Positions 25,233 to 34,644 of a DNA stretch of 64,000 nucleotides are shown here, piece by piece. The notes under the pieces are model-generated. The model saw nothing but the letters and a program-made list of their open reading frames with translations. It had not been told where the DNA came from and did not search any database. The translations under genes and the position numbers were made by a program. The DNA comes from CBDBES01 sp965204465. GTDB lineage: Bacteria; Spirochaetota; Leptospiria; Turneriellales; CBDBES01. The stretch is from contig OZ241995.1 in NCBI GenBank assembly GCA_965204465.1, positions 558,001 through 622,000 on the forward strand. The letters are read 5' to 3'. The number at the start of each line of letters is the position of its first letter. Positions within the stretch are counted from its first letter, which is position 1.

Positions 25233-27656
25233 ATGATCACAAGTTTCATAAAGAGTATTACTTATATAGCCTATCGTTCAGTAAATTCTATATATAATAG
25301 AAATAATATTTTTCTTTCAACGATCTGGATTTCCACTCTGATCTTTTTTTGCATCGTCATTTTATTGATCTTACTTTTATTGCCTTGGAGAGATATTCAA
25401 AAAGTGAATGAATTAAATAATTACCGCCCCCCCCTTCCTTCCAGATTACTGGACCGCAAAGGCCGTTTGATCACCACATTTTTTAGAGATCATAGGATCA
25501 TGATAGATTTTGATCAGATTCCAAAGCATCTATTGCATACATTCATTGCGATGGAAGATAATCATTTCTATGATCACCTTGGTTTTGATATACAGGCTGT
25601 TTTAAGAGCCTTCATCGCAAATCTACAATCTGGGAACATCCGCCAGGGAGGTTCTACGATCACGCAACAACTAGCAAAGGTAATTCTTACGGATAGAAGC
25701 CGTACTTATTCACGTAAATTCAAAGAAATATTTTTATCTGTTCTAATTGAAATGATCCACTCTAAAAATGATATTTTAAGGTTGTATTTTAATCAAATAT
25801 ATTTTGGTCATGGAAATTATGGTGTGGAGGCGGCCTCCCGTTTCTATTTTAAAAAATCCATTACTGATATAAATATAGGGGAAGCAGCTATTTTAGCCAG
25901 TCTTCCTGCTGCTCCCAATCGCTATTCTCCGATCAAGAATCCAAAGCTATCTCTTAGAAGAATCACTCATGTTTTTCTGAAGATGATAGATATGAATTTC
26001 ATTACGAGAGCAGAAGCAGTAAAAGAATTTGAAAATATTTTGACTTACTATAAGAATTTGAATGTTGCCCCTACCTACACTGCTTATGGACTCCGCCAGG
26101 ATAAGGCTCCATTTTTTACTGAATTGATCAGGAAAAAGTTAGAAAACCAAATTGGTAAAAAAGCATTATATAATGAAGGTCTTACTATACATAGCAGTTT
26201 AGACTTGGATCACCAGAGAATAGCCCAGGAAACATTATGGGATGCTCTTGAAAAACAAAATGAGATATCCAGAAAGTATATATTTGCAAAGCATTCCCAA
26301 TTGGCACAGGAGTATTCCCATGTACTCGGCTTGATGCAATTGGCTTTTGATCTACCAGAATTTAAAATAAAAAGGAATTTAGCTCAATATAAATTATGGT
26401 TGAATTTTCATAAAGACATAAGCGAAAATCTGGAAATATTGAACTTAGGTATGGGTGGTGATAAATATTTAGATTCTTTTCTGGCGTGGATCAGGGCAGA
26501 TAATCCTTTCCAAAATAGATACTTGTCTGTACAAGGAGCATTTGTAGAAATAGATCATAAGACAGGCGAGATAACTGCAATGGTGGGTGGAAGTAAATTT
26601 CATTCCCAAAATCAGATCAATAGAACCATGCAGATCAAACGCCAGCCTGGTTCCACTTTCAAGGCTTTAATATATGCTTCTGCTTTAGAGACTCAGAAAG
26701 TAACCCCTGCTACTATTTTCCCTGATTCTCCTGTAGTATTTTTAGATCAGGAAGGGGATAACTGGATACCCGAAAATTATTCAGGAGGTTATAGAGGATT
26801 CATTAACTTAAGAGATGCCCTCGCTTATTCTGCAAATATGGTTTCCATCGCAGTTACCAGAGAAGTAAGCCTGCGCAATATATTATCTAAGATAGCAGCA
26901 AGTTTAAGAGTGCCTAAAGCAAATATACCTTTTAATTTATCCCTGGCTTTAGGGACTTATGAAGTAAGCCCTATGCAAATGACCCATGCTTTTTCCTTAT
27001 TCCCCAGAGGGGGTAAAGATATTGATCTGGTATATTATACTAAGATCACTGATTCTAAAGGGGAAGTGATCAAGGAAGTGAATCTGAATAAAAAATACAA
27101 ATCCATATTCAAACCTTCTACTGCCAGTATTATGACTTCCATGCTACAAGATGTAGTAAGCAAAGGTACTGGGGTTAAAGTAAGAACAGAAGGGGGCTAC
27201 CATGGTTTTGCGGCAGGCAAGACAGGTACCACACAGAATTATAAAGATGCATGGTTTGTAGGATTCAATAAGCGTTATACCAGTAGCTTATGGATAGGTT
27301 ATGACCGTTCTGTATTTAGTCTTGGAACAGGGCAGGCAGGGGGCAATGTGGCAGCCCCTGTATGGGGTAAATATCAGAGAAAATTAGAAATAATCCTTAA
27401 AGAAAATAATAAAAAAGAGAATGATCATTTTATACAAGGTAAGGTGACTAAGGCAATTATATGCAAAGCCACAGGCAAACAATACAATGCAAACTGCTTT
27501 TGCAATGAAACGTATGAAGAAATATTTGCGCCGGATACCATACCGGATAATTCCTGCGATACTGTTTTTGAAGAAAATCCTGAATTCAGGGTATTCGATT
27601 CCCTGGAAAATAACAATAAAGACCAGGATGACTTCTTTAAGGATGATGATATCTAA
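25233..27656 (+). CDS. mrcA: bifunctional penicillin-binding protein 1A
   Basis: Class A PBP that polymerises and cross-links peptidoglycan. One N-terminal membrane helix (about residues 29-50), GT51 domain with MEDNHFYDHLGFD and RQGGSTITQQLAK, then a transpeptidase with QPGSTFKAL (SxxK), YSANMV (SxN) and GKTGTTQNYKD (KTG). The C-terminal tail has several cysteines (KAICKATGKQYNANCFCNE). 807 residues. A run of eight C residues just after the membrane segment is in frame. dnaX starts inside its stop codon (TAATG). Confidence 0.95.
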   Translation: MITSFIKSITYIAYRSVNSIYNRNNIFLSTIWISTLIFFCIVILLILLLLPWRDIQKVNELNNYRPPLPSRLLDRKGRLITTFFRDHRIMIDFDQIPKHLLHTFIAMEDNHFYDHLGFDIQAVLRAFIANLQSGNIRQGGSTITQQLAKVILTDRSRTYSRKFKEIFLSVLIEMIHSKNDILRLYFNQIYFGHGNYGVEAASRFYFKKSITDINIGEAAILASLPAAPNRYSPIKNPKLSLRRITHVFLKMIDMNFITRAEAVKEFENILTYYKNLNVAPTYTAYGLRQDKAPFFTELIRKKLENQIGKKALYNEGLTIHSSLDLDHQRIAQETLWDALEKQNEISRKYIFAKHSQLAQEYSHVLGLMQLAFDLPEFKIKRNLAQYKLWLNFHKDISENLEILNLGMGGDKYLDSFLAWIRADNPFQNRYLSVQGAFVEIDHKTGEITAMVGGSKFHSQNQINRTMQIKRQPGSTFKALIYASALETQKVTPATIFPDSPVVFLDQEGDNWIPENYSGGYRGFINLRDALAYSANMVSIAVTREVSLRNILSKIAASLRVPKANIPFNLSLALGTYEVSPMQMTHAFSLFPRGGKDIDLVYYTKITDSKGEVIKEVNLNKKYKSIFKPSTASIMTSMLQDVVSKGTGVKVRTEGGYHGFAAGKTGTTQNYKDAWFVGFNKRYTSSLWIGYDRSVFSLGTGQAGGNVAAPVWGKYQRKLEIILKENNKKENDHFIQGKVTKAIICKATGKQYNANCFCNETYEEIFAPDTIPDNSCDTVFEENPEFRVFDSLENNNKDQDDFFKDDDI

Positions 27657-28990
27657 TGTTTTCCCTTTCATTGAAATACAGGCCTTCTTCTTTTCAGGAT
27701 ATGCAAGGGCAGTTGCATACCACGCAGAGTCTTAAAAATGCTTTAGAATTGGATCATATTTCACATGCCTATTTATTCTTCGGTTCCAGAGGCGTGGGAA
27801 AGACTTCTGCCGCCAGAATATTAGCAAAATGCTTAAATTGTGTAGAAGGTCCTTCAGAAAAACCATGCGAAAAATGCGATAATTGCATTGAAATAAGCCA
27901 AAGCAGTAGTCCCGATGTAATTGAAATGGATGCTGCTTCTAACAGGGGAATTGAAAGCATCAGAGAGTTAAGAGAAAATGTACGATTCTCTACTATGAAG
28001 TCTAAATATAAGGTGTACATTATAGATGAGGTTCATATGCTTACTAATGAATCATTCAATGCTCTATTAAAGACTTTAGAAGAACCTCCGGAGCATGTGA
28101 TATTTATACTGGCTACTACAGAAAAACACAAAATACCAGAAACAATTCTTTCCAGATGCCAAAATTTCTCCTTTAGAAAGTTTTCTGTCCAGGAAATAAA
28201 ACAGAGACTCGAATTTATTCTATCTTCTGAAAAAATTGATTTTATAGAAGAGGCACTAATTCCCATTGCGCAAAAGGCAGAGGGTTCTATGAGAGATGCC
28301 ATATCTATTTTGGACCAGGTATTGGCTTTTACTGCTTCTAAAAAAATTGAATTTTCTTCTGTTAAGGATGTGCTATCCCTGGTAGAATTTGAGATTCATC
28401 TTGAATTCTTAAAGGCATTCCTCAAGGAGGATAAAAAAGCTGCCTTGTTTTTGATTGAAAGACTATACAACGAAGGATATAATCTAAGGCAATTTATATG
28501 GGATTTTCTTGAATTCATTAAAAATGCCTGTTTGGTTAAAATGAATATTCTTGGTCAAACAAGCGAAATTCTTACTCAATCACAATTAAATGAGATAAAA
28601 GAATTTGTTCAAAATTGGGATGAATCTAACTTTCAATTGCTATTTGAAGAGATGTACCAGTTATATTCCAATTGGTCTATCTTTCAGAGTAATAAAAGTA
28701 GCGAAATTCGCATTTCAATAGAAATGACGATCATGAAAATTTTTATTAAATTAGATCAACCTTCTGTCTCTGGTTTGATGCAAAAAATACATTCTCTCAA
28801 AAATGCACTTAAAAGTAGAACGTCATTCCATCCCAATTCCTTAGAGATAAAAAAAGAAGAAAATATTAAAAATAATGAAAGTAATAAAGATAATGAAAGT
28901 GAGAATAGAGACCCAGGAATGTTTATTCAGAAAGAATTCATGGGCAAAGAAGAACATGATTTTTCAAAAAAGGATTTTTTTAAGAATTAA
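27656..28990 (+). CDS. dnaX: DNA polymerase III subunit gamma/tau
   Basis: Clamp-loader ATPase. Walker A GSRGVGKTSAARI, zinc module CLNCVEGPSEKPCEKCDNC, Walker B VYIIDEVHML and sensor LATTEKHKIPETILSRCQNF are present. At 444 residues it is nearer gamma than full tau, ending in a Lys/Asn/Glu-rich tail without an obvious tau domain. No ribosomal frameshift signal noticed. Translationally coupled to the PBP1A gene. The usual ybaB/recR neighbours are absent. Confidence 0.95.
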   Translation: MFSLSLKYRPSSFQDMQGQLHTTQSLKNALELDHISHAYLFFGSRGVGKTSAARILAKCLNCVEGPSEKPCEKCDNCIEISQSSSPDVIEMDAASNRGIESIRELRENVRFSTMKSKYKVYIIDEVHMLTNESFNALLKTLEEPPEHVIFILATTEKHKIPETILSRCQNFSFRKFSVQEIKQRLEFILSSEKIDFIEEALIPIAQKAEGSMRDAISILDQVLAFTASKKIEFSSVKDVLSLVEFEIHLEFLKAFLKEDKKAALFLIERLYNEGYNLRQFIWDFLEFIKNACLVKMNILGQTSEILTQSQLNEIKEFVQNWDESNFQLLFEEMYQLYSNWSIFQSNKSSEIRISIEMTIMKIFIKLDQPSVSGLMQKIHSLKNALKSRTSFHPNSLEIKKEENIKNNESNKDNESENRDPGMFIQKEFMGKEEHDFSKKDFFKN

Positions 28991-29189
28991 AGCATCATGA
29001 TTCAAATATATTCAGGAACAATTTGCAAAAAATCTATATTCATTTTTAGAAGACCATTGACATAAGTATACTCACTATGCAGGTTTCACCATACCATAAG
29101 GGTAGACAAACAAAAATATTTATTTCTTGCTATAGAACCCATACCCCCTGTTGATATAAAACAAGGAAGTTAGCACAAACGAAAACATG

Positions 29190-29263
29190 TACGCCCATGA
29201 GGATTCGAACCTCAGACCTTCTGATTCGTAGTCAGATGCTCTATCCAACTGAGCTATGGGCGC
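29190..29263 (-). tRNA. tRNA-Arg (anticodon ACG)
   Basis: The minus strand folds as a cloverleaf: acceptor GCGCCCA with TGGGCGT (G-U at the first pair), T8-A9, a D arm with GCTCAGTTGGATAGAGC, anticodon stem TCTGA/TCAGA with loop CTACGAA (anticodon ACG), and a T arm with GGTTCGAATCC. Discriminator A; CCA is not encoded. Its 5' end overlaps the last codons of the membrane-protein frame at 29241-29606. Confidence 0.96.
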
Positions 29264-29606
29264 TTTTTAGTCTCGCTAAAATTATTTTAAGTATTTTAGA
29301 TATGAAAATATAAGGAATTAAAATATAATGACCTCTTTTAAATTGCACAAAAATATATAGGCAGGTAATTATGTATACCGAAGAGAATAAAGAATCTACA
29401 TAGTAAATATACTGATGATTAGAATATATTCCCAGTAAAAAAAAGAAATGACTCAGAGAGAGTAAAATCATGTAGTACAGGAAAATAATCGCATTTTGAA
29501 GAGCGAAAAGAAATACTTTATGATCTGGTGGATATTTTAGAATACCGATAACCCAAAATAGTAGAGTGGGCCCGATGATCAAAAATAATTTTAATTTATC
29601 CCCCAT
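29241..29606 (-). CDS. hypothetical membrane protein ending inside tRNA-Arg
   Basis: 121 residues, with about four hydrophobic segments (LFLIIGPTLLFWVIGIL, NAIIFLYYMILLSLSHFFFLLG, FSSVYIITCLYIFVQF, ILIPYIFISKILKIIL). No family recognised. The stop codon lies within the D-arm of the co-directional tRNA-Arg, so the last eight codons are tRNA sequence. 32 bases downstream of another small membrane protein, with which it may be co-transcribed. Confidence 0.5.
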   Translation of the reverse strand: MGDKLKLFLIIGPTLLFWVIGILKYPPDHKVFLFALQNAIIFLYYMILLSLSHFFFLLGIYSNHQYIYYVDSLFSSVYIITCLYIFVQFKRGHYILIPYIFISKILKIILARLKSAHSSVG

Positions 29607-29638
29607 AGGTGGAAGAAAAGTGACTCATTTGCCCCGTC

Positions 29639-30112
29639 TTATGGATTCAGTTTTTTATCTGTATTTTTTGTAGCTTTTTTTCTATGTATAAATTTATCCA
29701 CAAAGTTATATAGATAGGGGACAAACCATATAATTCCTTTTCTGCCTTGCATTGCCCCATAAACAGACAAACCAATGTAAAAAACGATGTTTAGATATAG
29801 CAAGGCATTTGTAACAAAAGGAACAAACAGGATAATTTTTAATATGGCAGAGGCTAAAGGTAAATTTTCCATGAACCATATTAAAAACCATATTAAACTG
29901 AAGCTCCCCTGGAGATAGGCTGCATTTAGACCATGAGAGTAAGCAATCTTATTCTCTTTTTTAAACAGAAGAACAACCGAAGGCCCAATAATAGGTATAT
30001 AGGCAAAGGAAGGATATATATCATTATTATCATTTTTATTCAAAAATGTTTCAACAACACTTTTAAGAGAATTTATTTTATGAATTAACTTTTCTCGAAT
30101 GGATTCTAGCAT
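29639..30112 (-). CDS. hypothetical membrane protein
   Basis: 157 residues with a soluble N-terminus (MLESIREKLIHKINSLKSV) and four hydrophobic segments including FAYIPIIGPSVVLLF and FSLIWFLIWFMENLPLASAI. The layout, with a Tyr-Ile-Pro-Ile-Ile-Gly-Pro first segment and a KKENKIAYSHGLNAAYLQG loop, resembles DUF4870-type small membrane proteins, without certainty. Its first codons and about 80 bases upstream are nearly identical to those of the gene ending at 30327. Confidence 0.55.
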   Translation of the reverse strand: MLESIREKLIHKINSLKSVVETFLNKNDNNDIYPSFAYIPIIGPSVVLLFKKENKIAYSHGLNAAYLQGSFSLIWFLIWFMENLPLASAILKIILFVPFVTNALLYLNIVFYIGLSVYGAMQGRKGIIWFVPYLYNFVDKFIHRKKATKNTDKKLNP

Positions 30113-30187
30113 TGATCTCTTAAATTTTAAAAGGAATCATAAGCGCAACAACTTTTTTAAATTATTTTGTATAAAAATTTTGCACTT
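30083..30187 (+). repeat. ~105-bp direct repeat, copy A (leader plus first codons)
   Basis: Matches 30840-30942 with a few substitutions and a two-base gap. Both copies cover the untranslated leader and first codons of adjacent minus-strand membrane-protein genes (MLESIREKLI and MPESIRGKLI), including AAGGAATCATAAGCGCAACA-like sequence. Downstream coding regions differ completely, so the start region was duplicated or swapped as a unit. Confidence 0.75.
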
Positions 30188-30326
30188 GTACTATGCTCAA
30201 TCAATTTCTCAAGATTTTTCTTTATAAAGGCCCGCTATGATTGTTCATGATCAAATCCTACAAAATTTTTTTATGTTTCCCTTAGTTTGAGATGAAAAAA
30301 ATAATTATATTTAGCCTGCAAATGAA

Positions 30327-30869
30327 TTAAAAAAAATGGGAACCTAAACGAAGAGATAAAAGTACTGATCTGTTCTCCATAAAAGCTTTTTCTCGATGAT
30401 ATACAACATTATAAGTTTTAATTGTACGCAAAAGATAGAACCTACTAGTCTGTTGTGTACTTCCTGCGACAAAAGCGGTAATTAGTCCGCCTATTGCAGA
30501 AACAATGGAAATACGGCCTAGCACAAAATCCCTTTGGGTTGGCTCACTTTCTCTACTAAAAGAAAATAAAGGAACAACAGCTCCAATTAGAAATACAATA
30601 CTCACTGTCGACCAAATAGCAAATGCTGTTGCATAACTATTCGAAGTTTTTGCCAGCTTAAGCGCAGCTGGGTTATCCTGAACAAGTTTATTGATATCCG
30701 AATGCCCGAAGATGCCAACTATAACAGATTTGCCAGATTCATGATAAATGAAAGTTGAACTGAATGGTCCTGGGGATTTTTCAAGCCAAATTTTAGGTTT
30801 AGATAATATAGACTCAAAAGAAAAGAATATAAACAATATAATTAACTTTCCGCGAATGGATTCTGGCAT
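30327..30869 (-). CDS. hypothetical exported/membrane protein
   Basis: 180 residues. The N-terminus MPESIRGKLIILFIFFSFESILSK is a signal-like or membrane segment. Two further hydrophobic stretches (AIWSTVSIVFLIGAVVPLF and ISIVSAIGGLITAFVAG) flank a charged loop. No family recognised. The first ten codons share the duplicated leader with the downstream gene at 29639-30112. Confidence 0.5.
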   Translation of the reverse strand: MPESIRGKLIILFIFFSFESILSKPKIWLEKSPGPFSSTFIYHESGKSVIVGIFGHSDINKLVQDNPAALKLAKTSNSYATAFAIWSTVSIVFLIGAVVPLFSFSRESEPTQRDFVLGRISIVSAIGGLITAFVAGSTQQTSRFYLLRTIKTYNVVYHREKAFMENRSVLLSLRLGSHFF

Positions 30870-30942
30870 TGATCTCTTAAACTTTAAAAGGAATCATAAG
30901 CTCAACAACTTTCTTAAATTATTTTGTAAAAATTTTGCACTT
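30840..30942 (+). repeat. ~103-bp direct repeat, copy B
   Basis: Second copy of the leader/start repeat at 30083-30187. It ends two bases before the 54-bp palindrome, so the palindromic element was inserted at, or defines, its upstream border. Confidence 0.75.
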
Positions 30943-30944
30943 AT

Positions 30945-30998
30945 GAGCCTGTGCCTCAACTCAAAAATGTAAATGTTTTTAAGTTGAGGCACAGGCTC
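30945..30998 (+). mobile_element. 54-bp palindrome made of IS1182-like termini
   Basis: A 17-bp arm starting GAGCCTGTGCCTCAAC is repeated exactly inverted at the right end. The inner part (AAAAATGTAAATGTTTTTAA) equals the subterminal sequence of the IS remnants at 34094-34434 and 52216-52756. It is therefore an extreme deletion derivative of the same element. The hairpin between the sigma-like gene and the next minus-strand gene could also stop transcription. Confidence 0.7.
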
Positions 30999-31062
30999 GG
31001 CTGCGTAAGAAAAGAGTTCAAATTTACTTTTGTACTGATTGTCGTATGCCGCATCATAAAAA

Positions 31063-32073
31063 TTATATTGATCCAGTTAACTTTTCAATAATCCTTATTA
31101 ATTGAACAGATAATACACCTTCTTTGATATTCAGAAGATTACTAAGTTCTTTATAAGGTACTCTCACAGAAGTAAAGCTCCTCTTCCTTTTTTGAAGTAA
31201 ATTCAAATGTTTGTTCTGCTTCTTACATAGGTATTGTATGTTTTGAATTATCTCTATAGGTATTCGAGGATCATGATAATCTGGCCCCCATTTATTCTCT
31301 TCTAAAGGAAGCATTTTATTTTCTTTAAAGAATTGATATATTTTTTTGCGTAAAGCGGATATTTTCTGAAAATTTTCAGTTATTTTATCTTCAATGGGGT
31401 ATAATTTACTTGCTTTTCCCAAGGCAACGGTTTTTAAATAATTAATATTTTCTAAGATTTCCGCTTCACTCTTATTTTTTTCTTCAGACAACCATTTTAT
31501 TTCTTCTGTAGTTAAATCAAAAAAATGAATATAGATCAGTTTAAATAGAACTCTCTGGGACATTTTGATTTGCTGCAATTGATCATTTAGCTTCTGGAAA
31601 TCTTCTTTTTCCTTTTCATCTTTTGGTGTATATTGATCATCCGGGATATCTTCAATGGCATTTATCAGATTACCATCTGAATCTAATTTTAAGTAAGAAG
31701 AAACGTCTAACTTTTCTTTCTGGTGTCGTAGAAAATCAATGGCTAAATTTCTTAAAACAGAATAAAGCCATGTGCTGAATTTAGAATGTCCTTTGAAACA
31801 AGACAGGCGTTTGCCATCATGAAGATGTTCAAAAACGAATAGATAAAAACCACCTGCTTCATCTTCTGAAAAATGATAAAATTTAATAGGGAAAGAATAA
31901 ATCGTATCAGAATACAATTCAAAAAATTCATGAATGGCATTCTTTTCTCCTAGTTTTATTTTTTCTATGATCCCCGGGATCATTTTCTCCAGAGATTCAT
32001 TTGTTTTGCTTTTTTGATCCAACATTAAAATATATATTTCAAAATAATTCAATAACTTGTACTGATAAGTCAT
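31063..32073 (-). CDS. RNA polymerase sigma-70-like factor
   Basis: 336 residues. A region-2-like block (FSEDEAGGFYLFVFEHLHDG, then FKGHSKFSTWLYSVLRNLAIDFLRHQ) is clear and resembles ECF sigma factors. The C-terminal half is longer than in ECF factors and carries no obvious region 4, although VPYKELSNLLNIKEGVLSVQLIRII may be a helix-turn-helix. Start uncertain: ATG at 32073 or 32025 (MLDQKSKTNES). No anti-sigma gene adjacent. Separated from glmS by about 60 bases on the same strand. Confidence 0.65.
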   Translation of the reverse strand: MTYQYKLLNYFEIYILMLDQKSKTNESLEKMIPGIIEKIKLGEKNAIHEFFELYSDTIYSFPIKFYHFSEDEAGGFYLFVFEHLHDGKRLSCFKGHSKFSTWLYSVLRNLAIDFLRHQKEKLDVSSYLKLDSDGNLINAIEDIPDDQYTPKDEKEKEDFQKLNDQLQQIKMSQRVLFKLIYIHFFDLTTEEIKWLSEEKNKSEAEILENINYLKTVALGKASKLYPIEDKITENFQKISALRKKIYQFFKENKMLPLEENKWGPDYHDPRIPIEIIQNIQYLCKKQNKHLNLLQKRKRSFTSVRVPYKELSNLLNIKEGVLSVQLIRIIEKLTGSI

Positions 32074-32134
32074 TCAATGGGTGTTTCGTACCCTGGATGA
32101 GTTAATTAAATAGATTGGATTTATATATCTGCAA

Positions 32135-33982
32135 TTATTCTACAGTTACCGACTTAGCAAGGTTTCTAGGCTTGTCTACGTCACAGTTTCTGTAAATCGC
32201 AGTATAGTAAGCTATCAACTGTAGAGGAATTACTGTTACCATGGGAGATAAATATTCAGGTACAGCAGGTATCTCAATCGTAAAATCAGAAAGATCCATA
32301 ACTTCTTTATCTCCTTTTGTAATAACCGAAATAATTTTACCCTTCCTGGCTTTAACTTCCAGTAAGTTAGAAATCATTTTCGGTCTTATACTACCGTGTG
32401 GAACTACTACAATTACAGGTACTTCTTGAGATACCAATGCAATAGGCCCATGTTTAAATTCTCCTGCAGCATAGCCGGAAGAATGTATATAAGATATTTC
32501 TTTTAGTTTTAATGCCCCTTCTAAAGCGGTGGGATAGTTGAAAGATCGGCCTAGAAATATAGCATCAGAGACATCCTTTAGATGTTGAGCAATTTCTTGT
32601 ATTTTCTCTACATTCTCTAATATCTCTGCAACCTTATCTGGTAATGCTTTTATCTCGTCAACCTTTTTTTTCATTTCTGCTCTAGTGATCGTCCATTTCA
32701 AAGAACCCACATAAAGTGAAAATAAAAATAGATTCACTAACTCTGCTAAATAAGCCTTTGTGGAGGCTACCCCAATTTCGGGGCCTGCAAATAAAGATAC
32801 CACAGCATCCGATTCAAAGGCCATTGTAGAATGTTCATTATTTAAAAAAGAAAGGACTTTTAAAAACTTAGCCTTCGCGCCATGAAGTCCTGCTACAGTA
32901 TCAGCCGTTTCTCCCGATTGACTGATACCCATTACCAATGTATCCCCTTCTAAGACTGGATTTCTATAGCGAAATTCAGAAGAATAATCTGCATCTGTAT
33001 AGATACGGCTATAATTTTCAAGATAATTTTTCCCCACCAAACCAGCATTCAATGAAGTACCGCATGCCTGTATAATAACTCTACTTACCCTTGCCAGATA
33101 CTCATTGCTCAGATTCATCTCCTGAAAACAAATCTCTCCTTTAGAATTGATCCTTTTATTTAAAATAATATTCAATATTTCTGGCTGTTCATGAATTTCT
33201 TTTAGCATATAATGAGGATATTTACCTTTCTCAAATTGTTCAGAAAAAATTTCTATTTTAGAGAATTTTAGTTTAATTGGTTCTGCTTCCCAGCCAAAAA
33301 ATTTGAAGGAGGGATTACTAAAATACCCCCATTGTTTATCACGTACATAGGAATATTTTTTGGCCAGTGGAACTATGGCAGGCAGGTCGGATGAAATGAA
33401 TGCTTCTGCATGGTCCTCTTCATCTTTTCCCAGAGCAACGATCAATGGTGATCCATTACGGGCAAAATAAAATCGGTTGGATTCTTCTTCACAGATCATG
33501 CTAATGGCAAATTTACCTTCCAGGCGTTTAAGAGTCTTATAAAATGCTATTTCTGGTTTATGTCCTTCTCTTAAAAATTTATCAATTAAATGGGGAATCA
33601 CTTCTGTGTCCGTTTCAGAGACGAAAACAGATCCCTCCGCGCTGAGTTCTTTTTTTAATTCTAAAAAGTTTTCGATTATCCCATTATGTACCACTGCAAT
33701 ATTTGCGAATTTATTAATATGTGGATGAGCATTTAATATATTGGGTTCCCCATGGGTAGCCCAGCGTGTATGCCCTATTCCAACAGTTCCATATACTACC
33801 TGATTTTGCATTAAACTTTCTAATTCATCAATTCTACCACTTGCCTTTTTAATTACGAGTTCATTTTTTTCTATCATCGCCAGCCCAGAGGAATCATAGC
33901 CTCTATATTCAAGTTTTCTTAGACCAACCAGCAATACAGAAGAAACCACTTTATTGCCTGCATAACCAACTATTCCACACAT
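32135..33982 (-). CDS. glmS: glutamine--fructose-6-phosphate aminotransferase
   Basis: Makes glucosamine-6-phosphate for peptidoglycan and LPS. Nucleophile Cys2 in MCGIVGYAG, GHTRWATHGEPN, a glutaminase domain to about residue 235, two SIS domains (GTSLNAG, SQSGETADT, STKAYLA) and the C-terminal NLAKSVTVE are present. The 615-residue length is normal. The upstream region holds a TGACAG/CTGTCA inverted repeat and no sign of a glmS ribozyme. Confidence 0.97.
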   Translation of the reverse strand: MCGIVGYAGNKVVSSVLLVGLRKLEYRGYDSSGLAMIEKNELVIKKASGRIDELESLMQNQVVYGTVGIGHTRWATHGEPNILNAHPHINKFANIAVVHNGIIENFLELKKELSAEGSVFVSETDTEVIPHLIDKFLREGHKPEIAFYKTLKRLEGKFAISMICEEESNRFYFARNGSPLIVALGKDEEDHAEAFISSDLPAIVPLAKKYSYVRDKQWGYFSNPSFKFFGWEAEPIKLKFSKIEIFSEQFEKGKYPHYMLKEIHEQPEILNIILNKRINSKGEICFQEMNLSNEYLARVSRVIIQACGTSLNAGLVGKNYLENYSRIYTDADYSSEFRYRNPVLEGDTLVMGISQSGETADTVAGLHGAKAKFLKVLSFLNNEHSTMAFESDAVVSLFAGPEIGVASTKAYLAELVNLFLFSLYVGSLKWTITRAEMKKKVDEIKALPDKVAEILENVEKIQEIAQHLKDVSDAIFLGRSFNYPTALEGALKLKEISYIHSSGYAAGEFKHGPIALVSQEVPVIVVVPHGSIRPKMISNLLEVKARKGKIISVITKGDKEVMDLSDFTIEIPAVPEYLSPMVTVIPLQLIAYYTAIYRNCDVDKPRNLAKSVTVE

Positions 33983-34005
33983 AAGTATTTTTTGAAATAA
34001 AAAAA

Positions 34006-34024
34006 TGACAGATACAGACTGTCA
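34006..34024 (-). promoter_or_regulatory. inverted repeat upstream of glmS
   Basis: TGACAG and CTGTCA flank seven bases, 24-42 bases ahead of the glmS start. The half site AGACTGTCAAT recurs about 35 bases further upstream. The arrangement suits a dimeric regulator, but none is recognised. Confidence 0.3.
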
Positions 34025-34093
34025 ATCGTGATCTTATTCTTGAAATAATATAGACTGTCAATTTTAAAACATAATTGATTTCCCTTATTTTAT

Positions 34094-34434
34094 GAGCCTG
34101 TGCCTCAACACAGAAGAATAATTTACTACATTGTAATCTATATCGTATTTTTTGTTCCCGAAGTTTTTTTGATATTTTTTCTCGAAAATACGAAATAATT
34201 TCCTAATTTCGTGATTCTTATCAAGATTATCTCCCAGAGTACGGGAAAACATCATAAGTTGGTCTCTATCGCTTTTTACAAATCTATTGTTCATAGGACA
34301 TAAAAAATAAAAAACAACCTCTGGTAAAGGACGCTTAGAGAATAAAAATTTTACTTATTTAAAAAAGCTGAACTGGGGATTTTATACTCGTTCTTTTCAA
34401 AAATGTAAATGTTTTTAAGTTAGCGCACAGGCTC
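34094..34434 (-). mobile_element. internally deleted IS1182-like element (341 bp)
   Basis: Bounded by imperfect inverted repeats GAGCCTGTGCCTCAAC and the complement of GTTAGCGCACAGGCTC. From the right end it holds about 130 bases of leader, then an ATG at 34294 encoding MNNRFVKSDRDQLMMFSRTL, a typical IS1182-family transposase N-terminus. That joins directly to the element's other terminal region (reading FRIFEKKYQ...). All catalytic parts are gone, so it can move only if a transposase is supplied elsewhere. Its ends match 52216-52756 closely. Confidence 0.8.
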
Positions 34435-34644
34435 GATATCTCATTGGTTTCTACAAAATATTTGCGATGAAATTGTAAGATGAAACAGATCATTTTTTTC
34501 TATACTTTGAAAACCAGATTTATCTGCTTATTGTATTTGATAGAATGTTTATCTTTTTAAAATTCTAAGTATGAGAATAATAAAAATATCAATCAAAAAA
34601 CTTTAAATACTTGATAATATATCTATGCTAGACGAAATTGGATT
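34435..34644 (+). other. cheA upstream region
   Basis: AT-rich interval between the IS remnant and cheA. The first 21 bases are a deleted version of the 36-bp dispersed repeat. I see no gene. The cheA promoter probably lies here, though no strong -35/-10 pair stands out. Confidence 0.35.

Noticed and set aside
25425..25440. C8 tract in the PBP1A gene as a phase-variation site
   Set aside because: The frame is continuous on both sides with intact domains, so no off state is evident here.
33983..34093. glmS ribozyme or riboswitch upstream of glmS
   Set aside because: The leader is short and lacks any recognisable ribozyme core. Only a small inverted repeat is present.
34085..34294. Small protein gene of 69 codons
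   Set aside because: It is the first codons of an IS transposase fused to the element's terminal non-coding sequence.
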